Positions 10,394 through 21,800 of a stretch of DNA of 64,000 bases are shown piece after piece. The stretch comes from Serpula lacrymans var. lacrymans S7.9 (Eukaryota > Basidiomycota > Agaricomycetes > Boletales > Serpulaceae): the NCBI RefSeq assembly GCF_000218685.1, contig NW_006763290.1, forward strand, positions 4,738,908-4,802,907, read 5' to 3'. Position 1 is the first letter of the stretch; each line of letters opens with the position of its first letter. The notes beneath the pieces are model-generated. The model did no database searches. It was not told the origin of the DNA and saw only the letters and a list, made by a program, of their open reading frames with translations. The position numbers and the translations under genes are program-made.

Positions 10394-13181
10394 TTAGCAC
10401 TGCCCCAAGAAACTATTTTTTGGGAAAGTCTGTTTATAATCTGTTGTCCACGTTGTGAGGTTCGGATTCGTGTAAGCTTCCGTATATCTAGGCAAGTAAT
10501 GAGATGACCAGGCTAGATGATAAGGGTAGAGAAGGCGCACTCGTTGATATAAGCAGCTGTAGGGAAGTCTGCCGGATCACAACCGACGTTGATAGAGTCC
10601 TTAGGTTGATACACACGAATCCAGTCCACGCTCATGACAGTAGGGAATGGTAAATTATCAGTGTCGATGTAAGCAAAGCTTGGCGAGAGTCCCAAATTGA
10701 AGATGATATACTGGTCATCAGACCAACAGTCAGCCCAATTTTTATATTATACAGACCATGTCACACACCATGGGCTCTTGTGTAATGGGCCTAGCTGAAA
10801 TCTCCACACGAGAATCAGCAGCCATTGCACTGGCTTCCAATGTCCATGCAACTTCGTCGTTAGCAATCCAGCTGATATACTGCGAATGATGTTAACATAG
10901 CAATTGAAGTTTTGAGAATTTGACCAACCGCATCGTCCTGTGTATAACCTTACCGAAGAAGAGTCAATCAATGATCATTGCCACGCAATTTAGTGAATAC
11001 CTGGTTTGAATTCAATACCCAAAGTCTGGTAACACCCCGTTTCGTTAGTGTAGCACTGTTGCTCTATACAAAAAGTATGAGCATAAACCATAAAATAGTA
11101 GGGAAAATAGACCTACCAGTGAGATTCGTTAAAGCTGACGTAGCTTGTTGATAAGCACCACCGGAGTAAGTATTCTGTGAAGTGATAGCAGGGTTGGGGA
11201 TCACGTAGTTTCCAGTAGTATTGAACCAATCGTATTCCGCATTCATGGGCTATCAACGACTGTATCAGCAAATGTTAAGCACGACCAATCTTCAAACGGC
11301 GTACCGCCCACTGTCCAGATTGAGAAACAGCACCCTGGCCATCTAAAAGCTAATGCAATGTAAGTGGAAAACACGAGTCTTTGACATATTACTCACAAGA
11401 GCCTCGAAAATATCGATCTCAGGAGCTGCACGTCCGACATATGTTCCATCGGAATGCATAGGTCCCGGATGCGATTCACCTGGGCAAGTACATCTTGACA
11501 GGCGCTGACCTGGGAGGTAGGATAGAACATTCCCATTATATGGGTCGCCATTCTCAAGTGCAGCCAGTGGCTTCCCATCGTGCGTTTGGTTAGGTGCCGT
11601 TCCGACATCGCATGCGTCATAATTGTAAGGCCACTGTTGTATATCCATTCAATTATGAGAGTTGATTGCATCACAGATTACTCACTGTCCCATCGGTTGA
11701 AGCGCCATATCCCACACGACCTGTAGCAACATTGAGCAAGGATATCCTAGAAGAGCGTTGAGTATTAATTACCAAGATTTCCCATCGTCCAAACTGAACG
11801 AAAAAGATTGAGGCATTAAGCTGTAGATGAAGTACACGAGAATCAAAAACACTTACTAGCGGGCCATAATCCTAGAGTACAAGAAAGTGAGGCCGGAGAG
11901 CGATAGTCAATAGGATAGGTTACCTACCAGATACATTATTATAGCCGGGTAAGCTGACTGATACTAAAACCATGCCACCTGTGAAACAAAATTTGTTCCA
12001 CGAAGTCATCATGCCACCCTGGTAATCAAGGTTGTTTATTTGTTTTTCTGATAGCTGGACTTGCAATGCGCCGCCGCTAGTGGTGATAGCTTCGGGATAG
12101 TACCACTCTAGATCTCCAGTCTATGATACCCAAACCAAATGAGTCGACATGGCAAGAATCACTTGCCAGACTCACCTGCCAGTAATGGAGATCTACCGCC
12201 TCCCAATAGGGGTCGTCTCCAGGCCAAAATGTTCGCCCGTCCTGGTTAAACTCATCACTAAAAACTAACTGCCATTCAGATCCATCCGCAAAAGATTTGA
12301 TGGTATGTGCGTCTGACGGAGTATCGTTATCGATTAACCCGAAATTGTTAGGTATAGCTGGGACCTGTAAGGTATTAAAAAACATGGTTAACAGTCTATG
12401 GCATGCTGCGACTAACCTGCCCACTAGCGTTGATGCCACCAATATTAAATCCACCACCGTACGAAATACGGTTTGCGGTGAAATGCGATATTAATGGGTA
12501 TCCTCCACTGATTAAATGCGTCAGAATATACCAGCAAACAATAGACAGACACGGACAAAAGAGTGAGCAGACCGAGGGAGAGGACTATCAAACAGCCCAA
12601 ATTGGCAAAACCTCTGTAAGTGAGAATACTACCTCCTCGGTCTTTCCTATGATCCCTACGAGGGTCGGGGTTGTGGAGAAAGTCATCGGGTTCCGGATGA
12701 TTGGGAGAGATATCGGCCCCCCATGAAGACGGATCAGGCGAGAGCGAAAACTATAAATTTTGAAAGTTGAGAGGGAAAGCGCAGAGGAAAAGCCGCGAGT
12801 TGGGTGGAGTGTTTCAGCGTTGTTAGGTAAAGAACACGAGGTAGGGAAATAGATAGCGCACTGACCTTGTCGGAAATAGACTGTCCTCCTGGAAGCGATG
12901 CTATCCGGCCTGCGGCTGCGCTATTATAAGGTGACTCGTTCTAACAGATTGTATGATCGTAATAGGATGTTGAGAGGTATACGGAACAAAGGCAAAAGTG
13001 AACATACCAAAGAGTTCACGCTCGCCATACTACGTAGCGAAGGAGGACCTCTGGCGAATGTGGCCTGTACGCCAGCCGGACTTCCTCTAGCAGATGGGGG
13101 CAGCAGGCTTGTCGTTGACGGGGCACCTGAAGCCAGTTGACCGTAAAAACGTTTTTGAGGATCAGGACCAGGAGAGGCCAT
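10394..13181 (-). CDS. KRE6/SKN1-like GH16 protein of beta-1,6-glucan synthesis
   Basis: The start is the ATG at 13179-13181 ([12 protein letters not shown]). A Ser/Pro-rich cytosolic N-terminus is followed by a single hydrophobic segment encoded near 12560-12630 ([14 protein letters not shown]), as expected for a type II membrane protein of the ER/Golgi. The lumenal GH16 domain begins with [20 protein letters not shown] and [10 protein letters not shown]. It continues with [15 protein letters not shown] and carries the catalytic E-x-D-x-x-E signature as PEIDIFEAL (near 11400). Further conserved blocks are GIEFKPGY and [15 protein letters not shown]. After a last intron (donor GTGCGC) the protein ends with [24 protein letters not shown]. 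More than ten exons are needed. Family members are required for cell-wall beta-1,6-glucan, probably as transglycosidases. All key residues I can see are intact. Confidence 0.93.
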
Positions 13182-14525
13182 TGTAGAGACTGTCTTGTGG
13201 ATAAAAGAACGGGTTTACTGGGACGAATGATGTGAGTATTTACTATACAGGCTTACTGCTAACGCTGGTGAAGAAAGAGACACAGTGAGCAACTTACAAC
13301 CGTCGTGATGAGACCTCGTGGGAAGAAAAGAGAACCATACGTTTCTGTTTGCGGCATTCTTTGCCCGGCGCCAATTCTTATTATAGTGGTCCTCAACGTT
13401 CAACCCTCGGCTAATGGGTTGGAAGGCTTTGCAGGGATAGGATCGTTCTTGTGCCGCCGTCAGTGGCCTATCATGATACTGAGATATTACAAGGTAAATT
13501 ATACCATCTACAACCTTTATGTCCTTATGCTCTCGCAAACTAATAGGTTAGGCGGATTTCTCCTAATGGGCCTCTTCCCTCCTTGGCGTCATCGCGCTCC
13601 TGATGACGCCAGTCTCATTCGTGTTGACCCAACATGGTCCAACGTTGGGGGTTAAATTGAGGTATGCACCATCGGGGAAGCCGGTGGTTAAGGAGGGGTC
13701 TTCTGCTGTATGAGTGGGTTGGGTGATGTGATGTAAGTGTGGTGATAATGGAATGAGGAGGGAATGAGAGACGCATAGGATGTGAGGTGGTTTTACGCAG
13801 GAAAATACTCGAACTACCAAGGATCTAGACATTGCGTCCGTCTCCACTGACCACGACCACTTCTCTCAATGTTATTACATCCTCACCCCCTCACCCAAAC
13901 GCTATTAACGACTGTGAACAGCAATATCAATGACAGTTTACAATTACAATCGTGATGGAATGGATGGAGTTCGGGACTCTCAAAAAGGTCCCAATCTCTG
14001 AACTCGTTACGTATACGTTTCGGACTCGGAAAGGCATTCATTCTGAGGTATGTCTCTTTGTAATTCTCTCTCTCTTGTAATAATCATGTGATCGCCTTTC
14101 CCTCCAAGTTGAATTTGTCGGTGTGCCTTGCAATATAATCGCAACAAGTCGTATAACGATAGTATTTCTAGACTCAATCATCCTTGCCACGCACCATCGC
14201 AAAGCTTTATCGGGGACGTCTATTTACCTTTTTTCTTCGCTGCTGCTGGCTTCTTGTTTTGTCGATTAGTAGCGCTGTGCTCGGCGATTCGAACAAGGGG
14301 AGGAATTATATGTGCAGATTAGGAAGGTATCCTGCTTCGTATGCTTGGAAAGTAGACGGTGTTCCCATTTTTTGATTGCTGTGAGGCTACGATGCATACG
14401 TTGTTTGCACGTCGAGTGGTGCAAGATGGAAGCAGGAGGATTCGCATATAACCACCCGTACCAAACCCGCACACTACCCCCCACCTTGTGTCTTGTCACC
14501 ACCGTACAAAGCCAATCGAAAGATA
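13182..14525. other. Intergenic region between divergent KRE6-like and P450 genes
   Basis: About 1.3 kb that should hold the promoters of both neighbours. One short coding-like stretch stands out: an ATG-led frame at about 13957-14047 (starting MEWMEFGTLKKVPISEL) that ends directly at a good GTATGT donor, but I could not extend it convincingly into a downstream exon. Other open frames (13215-13655, 14128-14541) look non-coding. Confidence 0.45.
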
Positions 14526-16682
14526 ATGGAGAACTTGTCACTTATTATTTTTGGTTTAGCCAGCTCCGCATTTATTGCTATCGCTGTGTCCAAGTATGTC
14601 AACAGACCAAATGTATGTTTTTCTTTCGCTTTCCACACAAAGTTGACTAATTGGCCCAAGCTTGACGCTATTCCAACAATCGGGCCTTCTGGTACCTTCT
14701 CCTCTTATTTGGGAGTTTGGAGATATATGTTCCATGCCTCTGACATGGTGCAAGAAGGGTATATCAAAGTCAGTCTTAACCGACCCCCCCTGTTTCTATC
14801 CTCAATATCTCTTCCCACCTAGTACAAAGGCAAGGCATTCAAGATTCCTAACGTGTATAAATGGCGTGTTATTGTGAGCGGCCCTGAGCTTATCGAAGAA
14901 CTTCATAAAGCACCGGACAATGAGCTCTCGTTCCTCGAGGCTGCCAACGATGTACTAACTTCATTTGTATCTCCGTTACTAAAGGCTAACAACGAATTGA
15001 TGTGGCTGTCGTATTATATTTTGAAGAGCCTAAAAGTCGAATTTACGCTAGGCCCAGAAATACATCACAATCCCTATCACATCCCAATTATTCGGTCACA
15101 ACTCACCCGCAACCTTGGTGATATCTTTTCGGATATTCACGATGAAATGGTTACATCATTTGATGATATCATCCAGGTGAAGGACGATGGTGCGTTTGTA
15201 CGTCTTCATGTTAACAAGTCATTACTTATTATAAACGTCCATCCTCAGAATGGGTAAGTGTTCCTGTATCAGATTCCATCATGCAAGTTGTATGTCGATC
15301 AAGTAATCGTCTGTTTGTCGGACTTCCCCTGTGTGAGTGCATGTGTATTGCCTATCTTGTTATGTCTCCGGATCCTTATCTGTTCTAGGTCGTGATCCTG
15401 ACTGGATAGCCCTGAACATTCAATTCGCTATGGATGTTTTCAAAGGGGCCATCACAATCGACATGTTCCCTCAATTCATGGCGTCGTACGTGCCCTGAGT
15501 CTCTTATCGAGGGGAAAATTATCACTAGACGTACGTTTAGGGTAGTAGCTCAGTTCTTGACCAATTTGCCGAGAAGTATCAGGCGCGGAATCAGGCACCT
15601 GCAGCCTGTAATAGAGGAGCGTAAGACGTACCTGAAGGAATATGGCGATCATTGGGCCGAAAAACCGGTGCATTTTCACCTTTACGAAACTGTATGAAGC
15701 TAAAAAATGATAAATTCCAGAATGACATGCTAGCTTGGCTTATGGATGAAGCTGAGGCAGAAGAGAGTACAATACGAAATCTCACTATGCGCATCTTAGC
15801 AGTTAATTCTGCTGCAATTCACGTACGTCTTTTGTACTTATTCGTTGTCCATACTGATGATTCGTCAAACATGCCAGACCTCTTCAAAGGTACGTGTAAT
15901 TATTCTCATGCCCACACTCATACCAGTCTTGTGGTGCTAATAGCTATGTATTACAGGCCTTCACGCATGCATTACTTTACTTGGCGGCAAGCCCTCAATT
16001 TGTTCAGCCGTTGCGCGAAGAAGTGGAAGCTGTCCTAAACAAGGATGGCTGGTCCAAATCTGCTTTGACGAAGATGCACAAGGTAGATAGCTTCTTGAAA
16101 GAAATCCAGAGGCTTGAAGGCTTTTCTTACAGTATGTCATACTTTGTCGATTAAATATTCTCATTAATTGGTTTATGATTCTTCGAATTACAGTGGTTAT
16201 GGGGCGCAAGGCTTTGAGAGATTACACATTCTCCGATGGAACTTTCATACCAGCTGGAACAAGTTTATGTTCCCTCCTTTCCCATACACCACGATGGTGA
16301 CATCTACGAGCATCCCAATGTCTTCAACCCTTTCCGGTTCGCTGATATATGTCAAGAAGGGGGTGAAGAGCTTCGGCATCGAATGGTCTCTACCAATCTG
16401 GGATACCTCCCTTTCGGACATGGTAGACATGCGTGGTCGGTTTTCCCTGTTGTCTAAAAATCTAACGGAACAAATCACTGATACCTTGAGCATCCCTCTA
16501 GCCCGGGACGTTTCTTTGCTGAAAATGAATTGAAAACAATGTTGGCTCATATTGTGGTGACATATGACGTCAAGCTGGAGAAAGAAGGTGTAAGGCCTGC
16601 CAACTCAACATTTTTTGGAACCAATATGCCGAACCCTAAGGCACAGGTTATGTTCAGGACGGGCTCTGTGAAAAGTTATTGA
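14526..16682 (+). CDS. Cytochrome P450 monooxygenase
   Basis: The start is the ATG at 14526 (MENLSLIIFGLASSAFIAIA), a hydrophobic N-terminal ER anchor. After the first intron the proline-rich hinge reads LDAIPTIGPSG. Later exons give RSSNRLFVGLPLCRDPDW, the I-helix region LAVNSAAIHTSSKAFTHALL, the K-helix VDSFLKEIQRLEG (ExxR as EIQR) and the PERF-type segment HPNVFNPFRFAD. The heme loop is FGHGRHACPGRFFAENELK; its Cys codon is split TG|C by an intron with donor GTCGGT (about 16437) and acceptor CTAG. A 12-nt exon lies at 15878-15889. The sequence resembles the large basidiomycete group often annotated as ent-kaurene-oxidase-like, but the substrate cannot be told. No neighbouring terpene synthase or other biosynthetic gene is present, so it is not an obvious cluster member. 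All catalytic motifs look intact, so it is probably functional. Confidence 0.9.
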
Positions 16683-16998
16683 CTGGTATAAATGATGCTT
16701 GCAGTGTACAATGTATCCTGGTGTATTTTTCATGTATGTATTTTTCCTACGTATCTCCAGTTTAGCGTTCCGGTATAGTCTGTGCAGTGTTTCATAAGGC
16801 TCTATTGTAAGATCAGCAAAGAAAATAATATTTAGATGGATATTTCGACGGACCTGTGGAGAGTTCGTAGTGCTGTAGGTCCAAACCTATTCAACAATCC
16901 GCCACGGAGGTTTCCGAGGATTTATTCTCTCCGCCAGTGCAAGTCCCGGTTGCGACATCGCCCAAACTCATCTGAGCACTGCTCGTTACCACCATATC

Positions 16999-17406
16999 AT
17001 GCCTCCCATGGCTCTTACTGGAGTAGTATCGAAGGTTGGATTTATGAATAAGACGGCTACTGTCACCGTCTCGCGGCACATCATCCACAATATCACAGGG
17101 AAGGTGAGGTGAACCAGCTCTTTTGCTTTGGACGATGAAATCCAACTTCCTCACTTTAGCGTATAGAACGTAGTAAGAAGATACTGACACACGACGAAAA
17201 AAACAGTACGCGTTGCTATTTATCTTTCTGATCAGCGTCTGACTGATTGTCTTCTACTTTCTATAGTACTTCGACTGGACGACTCAGTATTAATTCGTAA
17301 TTGTCCTCCTATATCCGCCAGAAAACGATTCAAGTTAGAAAAGATTTTGAAGAGTCCTGAGACTAAACGGGAGCTTGCGCATAAGGCAGCTGAGCTTCAG
17401 CCTTGA
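16999..17406 (+). CDS. Mitochondrial small-subunit ribosomal protein uS17
   Basis: A three-exon gene. Exon 1 (16999-17103) encodes MPPMALTGVVSKVGFMNKTA then TVTVSRHIIHNITGK. Exon 2 (17160-17205) encodes RIERSKKILTHDEKN. Exon 3 (17267-17406) encodes LRLDDSVLIRNCPPISARKR, FKLEKILKSP and a tail ending AAELQP. Introns are GTGAGG..TTTAG and GTACGC..TATAG, both in phase. The order 'G.V.....KTATVTV.R / ..RSKK...HDE / .DD.V.IR.CPPIS..K.F.LE.IL' is the bacterial-type S17 OB fold, which in fungi belongs to the mitochondrial ribosome. It contacts 16S-like rRNA early in 30S assembly. At about 95 residues it has normal length. An in-frame upstream start is possible but not needed. Confidence 0.85.
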
Positions 17407-18265
17407 TCTTGGACTACCTGTATGTGTGTTTTAGCTTTTTTCTGCTTCATAATATCTTACGAGACTAATGGCATATAGCAAACTGTTTACTGGCATACCT
17501 TAATAGCACACTCATGCGTATTAATCAACAGCTTCTCCCTTCCAGTCATTTTCAAGGCAGTCACTTTATCAGATTCGCTGTACTCGCGGTCCCGTACGAG
17601 GGTGCTTCGTGTTCATTACCCAAAATGCAATAAAGATCGTGAATACTCTTTTCTATCTGGCAATTCGCCGTGTGATATACGTGTTGCGTCCGCCTTCGTG
17701 AGTTCTCTTCTGCCGTAGCTCTCTTCGTTTGTCCCGTTCCCCATATGATGCAGAATTTCACACCCGCGGAGAGGCGCCCAATAAGGTGGTCTCGCTGACG
17801 CGAAGTTCAGGCAGCTCATTCCGGTACACTTCTGTTTGTAAGAAGGAACCGTTTGGGCGCTGGACAAGAACGGAAAGCTGATGGGCTTATACTGATTATT
17901 GTATTGCTTTAACAGGACTAGGATGTACATGGAGGATCAGGGATGTGCATGATACTATTTCAGCCAGTTCGATCATGCCATGTAAGGCTTTCGAGTCAGT
18001 ACATCTTATTTCTGTCCTTAGAGGGAGAACGTTCTGCTTCTAAAGCAGTTGATACTCGTAATCTATATCTGCCGTCCACGAGTTGATGATATGTGAAGTT
18101 CTGTTAGAGCCGTTGACAAGGACGTGGGGACATGCCAACTTGTTGAATTAATTAATGTGTTGCGGTTATGATGGGAAGTTATAGTGTACACAAATAGTTC
18201 CGTGTGGGTGCCAACTTCTAAGCACCGAGAAATTGACGTTTTCAGGAGCACTGCCATGAGCGCGG
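17407..18265. other. Intergenic region, no gene supported
   Basis: About 860 bases downstream of the uS17 gene. A minus-strand frame at 17616-17930 is open for about 100 codons, but shows no recognisable motif and no flanking exons. The stretch from about 18060 leads into the left arm of an inverted repeat. Confidence 0.4.
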
Positions 18266-18312
18266 ACTACTGTCGTTAACCGTCAGCTCGGATGGGGGGG
18301 AGCTATTCGGAC
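18266..18312 (+). repeat. Left inverted-repeat arm (47 bp)
   Basis: Begins ACTACTGTCGTTAACC and ends CTATTCGGAC, with a seven-G run inside. It pairs with 18587-18633. Confidence 0.9.
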
Positions 18313-18586
18313 GTCACAGAGGTCACACAAGCCGAGTTAGAGCTCCGCTCGGCACTATCAGTGTTTGAACATGATTTTGAGTGTGGCGCACCTGAACTTT
18401 TTGAAACTGAGATTGCAGTACTTTAGTAGAGCGTTACTTTCTCGAAAGTCACGCACATGGAAGGAACTCGCTCAATAATTCAGGATTTTGTGCTAGGAAA
18501 GTTGGAGTAAGTAGTAAGAATATATAGAACTGCTATGGGTTGAGTTGTTGAGGAAAAATGACAGTGGAACATATGTTTTCAGAAAT

Positions 18587-18633
18587 GTCCGAATAGCCCC
18601 CCCCCATCCGAACTGATGGTTAACGACAGTAGT
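18587..18633 (-). repeat. Right inverted-repeat arm (47 bp)
   Basis: Read on the minus strand it begins ACTACTGTCGTTAACC and ends CTATTCGGAC, with a nine-G run. It differs from the left arm at three positions. Confidence 0.9.
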
Positions 18634-18885
18634 TGCATGATTTGACTGTTTTTTCTGTGGGTGCGATGATCTCGTCTCTAGTAATTCTGAGTCTTGGATG
18701 AGCCCACGTGGTAAGATTCGCGGACATGGCACATCACAGAATTCTATCTGCAAGATACGCATAATTAGGTCTCCATCGATGCCATAACACTTCCTCAACC
18801 TCTTAAGCCTAACACAATATGTTCATTTCTTCATTGCTATCTATCTGATCTCTGCTTTGCATTACTCATCCAAATACTGCTCTGC

Positions 18886-21800
18886 ATGTCTGGGGCTGCC
18901 AGTGCACTAGACCCCGTAGCCTTGGCTCGAGGAGCCTCCACCGAGTCTTTAGTGTCTACTGTAACTTGTTCACTGCAATTCGTGATCAACCCATCTAACC
19001 CAAATTCACTGCATCCAGCAGTCATCACATTACTCAGGCCTCGATGATATATCAGATCTGATGTGTCAAGTTCCAGAAGAGGGTACATTGTCGTTCTACG
19101 AGCGCGGTAGTCCACGCGTTTCTGATTCATATTTTAGCCTACTATTATTCCACAAACGACAGTAAAACGTCAAATGGCGATAGTGATCTGGTCTTCACCT
19201 CATCTCCTCAGAGTAACCCGCCTAGCATACTGGGAAAACGCAGAGCTGAAGATCCTCGTGACTCAGACTGGTCTCTGCCGTCCTCTTCTAGCAGGAGTAG
19301 AAGGACCGACGAATCTTTTGAATCCTCGGCTGAGTCTGCCGCCAACCCAAATGTACCTTTTATAATTGTAAGTTTATTTTCCATCCTCCTTCTTGTCAGC
19401 CCTAGCTCTAAGGTCAAGTATTTCTAGGCCCACTCTCCTCAGTTGCAAAAGTGCTTTGATGCACGTCAAATCAGCTATGGAGTACAATGGTTAATTGCCC
19501 GTTCAATTACTATGGGAGCCTTAACCTACGATAACATCAACGTCCCCGATCTCGATAAACTCAAAGGGAGTAACGAACAGGCCTGCCCTATGACACAGCA
19601 AATAATCCGCCAGACTATGCATAAATTAATGAATACAGATATGAAAGGGTATTTTGTCCGAGAAACAGCAGCGAAGGTCTGTATGAAGGCTTTCTTCGTT
19701 CACTGTCTCAACATCTCTGTAGTCTCCGTGGAAAGAACTCGATCGAGAACAAAGTTACTACGAGTGTCAGAAGCGTCATGAAGGGTGGTACCCGGGAAAA
19801 GTCCAATTTACCGCCAAGTTGAAGGCAGTCAACGACAAAAAGGCCAATGCAGAATACCGTATTGTATTAAACTGGCCCGAACTTGGTCCATCCTCGCGTT
19901 TCACGAGACAGTTCGCCTCTAAGAATTTTATAAGAGTTCGAATTGACAAGTCGATCATCAACACGAAGGACAATCGCCTCCTTGAGTTCTTTTCTAAACG
20001 CTTTGTCCTATCCGGTCTTGTCTTTCGAGCATTCTTCGCTAAAGACATGAATGTTTTCCTCGTGGCAACTGACGAAACAGCTCCTGGCCTTGTCACGTCG
20101 CTGCCGAAGCATGCTATTCCGTATCCAGTGTCGTTTTCGGAGTTCTTAGACTGGCATAATCCCATTATGCTTAACGCCAAACAGGTGATTACGGCCACTC
20201 GCATTTGTCGTCCTGTTTTAACGTCTGCCTTACACCTACGCATAAGTCAATGGCAAAGTGGGCCTCTAGGTTTGCTCTTGGGCTATCTAACTCAGTACCC
20301 GGAATTCTTCTGGAGGAATCCAAAATCAACAAAATAGAAGACGAAGGTATGTGTTATGACATCAAAAACATCGTATATATGCGTATACTAAAGGTTAAAC
20401 AATCAGTTTCTGAGCGTCCAGAGGCATCTGATTTGACCGATGGTTGTGGGTTCATAAACAGAATCGCGCTGAAAACACTGAGGAGGCAATTTCTGTGGGA
20501 CTCTTTTCCTACAGCAATACAATGCAGGATAGCAGGTGCTAAGGTACATTGTTATTATGCTCGGGAGCCATTTCTGATGTATACTCTTATCAGGGACTGC
20601 TTCTTTTACATCCAGGTGACTTGGAAAATGACTCGGATGATCCAGCTGTCTGGCTTCGTCCATCGCAAATTAAAATCAAATACTCTCCGGATGCACCAGC
20701 CCCTGCAGGCCGCCTCACCATTGACGTGCTGCGTTCGTCCCACATGAGCTCCCCATCCCGTTTAGCTGCAGAGACCATTATTAACCTTGCCGAGAACGGC
20801 GTTCCCCATGAAGTTTTCGTGAATTTGATGAAGTCTGGTGTGGATAGTATCGTTGATGGACTGATGGATTGGGATGGGCCAGACGCCATGTTCAGACTTT
20901 GGTTCAGTGTCGCCCGTTCAGGTGGTGTAGTGTCGGCCCGAATGGCACGAGAAGTTGGCGGTGAAGCTCGCGCAAGGGGATATGGTGTAAAGGACGTTGA
21001 AGATACGGATGACGACGACTCGGATGAAGCCCCCGTTTCGGCTGCATGGTGGGGAGATGAAGTAAGCGGGTGTCCGTCTAGTCTAGAAGAAACTGTGATG
21101 GTCCTTCTTGATGCGGGCTTTACGCCTGGTGACTGCCCCATCCTCGCTGACAAGCTCAAACATATAATCGACACAAGTGTGGACAATTACGTTCAGCGAT
21201 ACAGGGTCGATGTTCCCATGTCGTGCATCGCATTCATGGTTCCTGGTCAGTTTTTTCAAGCAAACAGCTTATCGATGGCTTACAACAAATTCAAGATCCC
21301 ACCGGAACTCTGGGTCCGGGAGAAATTCATATCAAATCTTCGCATCCTAAATTTCTTTGTGAAGACGGTACGGAGACCGATATCGTCCTGGGGGATGTCT
21401 TGGTGCGAAATCATCCCCTCGTCTTACATTCCCTCTCATATTGTCACAATAGCTTACCCGACATCCATGCAAACTGCCCACAGACGTGCAAAAGGTACGT
21501 TGGGTCCTCCTATGTGACTTAATGTTTACATATGTCGCTCAGGTTAGAGCTGTTGAGAAGGCTGAACTGAGACACTTTAAGGATGTCATCGTCTGCCCAG
21601 TGAAGGGTACCAACCGCAGATTTGCTGACTTACTGGCAGGCGGTTTGTGACTAACTATCATCCTTCTTCACTCTTTTTCAAGCCATACATTTCACAGGGG
21701 ATTACGATGGCGACAAAGCAATCGCCATATGGCAGAAAGAGATCGTTTCGCCCTTTAAAAATGCCGACCTTAAATACTCCCACCCACCCGCCGATCTTCC

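Larger units (their letters stand above)
18266..18633. mobile_element. Candidate MITE-like element bounded by 47-bp inverted repeats
   Basis: Two arms of 47 bp, 18266-18312 and 18587-18633, are reverse complements with three mismatches (44 of 47 identical by my count), separated by 274 bp of unrelated, non-coding sequence. Each arm contains a run of 7-9 G (or C). Both outer ends contain a TA next to CTGTCG, compatible with insertion at a TA dinucleotide, but no longer target-site duplication is visible. No transposase frame lies between the arms, so this is either a non-autonomous DNA transposon remnant or another hairpin-forming element. It ends about 250 bp upstream of the predicted RdRP start. 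Confidence 0.5.

Noticed and set aside
16891..17190. Minus-strand frame overlapping the uS17 gene
   Set aside because: The plus-strand three-exon S17 model explains this interval better.
17616..17930. Minus-strand frame of about 100 codons
   Set aside because: No recognisable domain, no neighbouring exons and no homologue that I can recall; probably chance.
20590..21186. 198-codon minus-strand frame within the RdRP gene
   Set aside because: The plus strand is clearly RdRP here; the reverse frame is a shadow.
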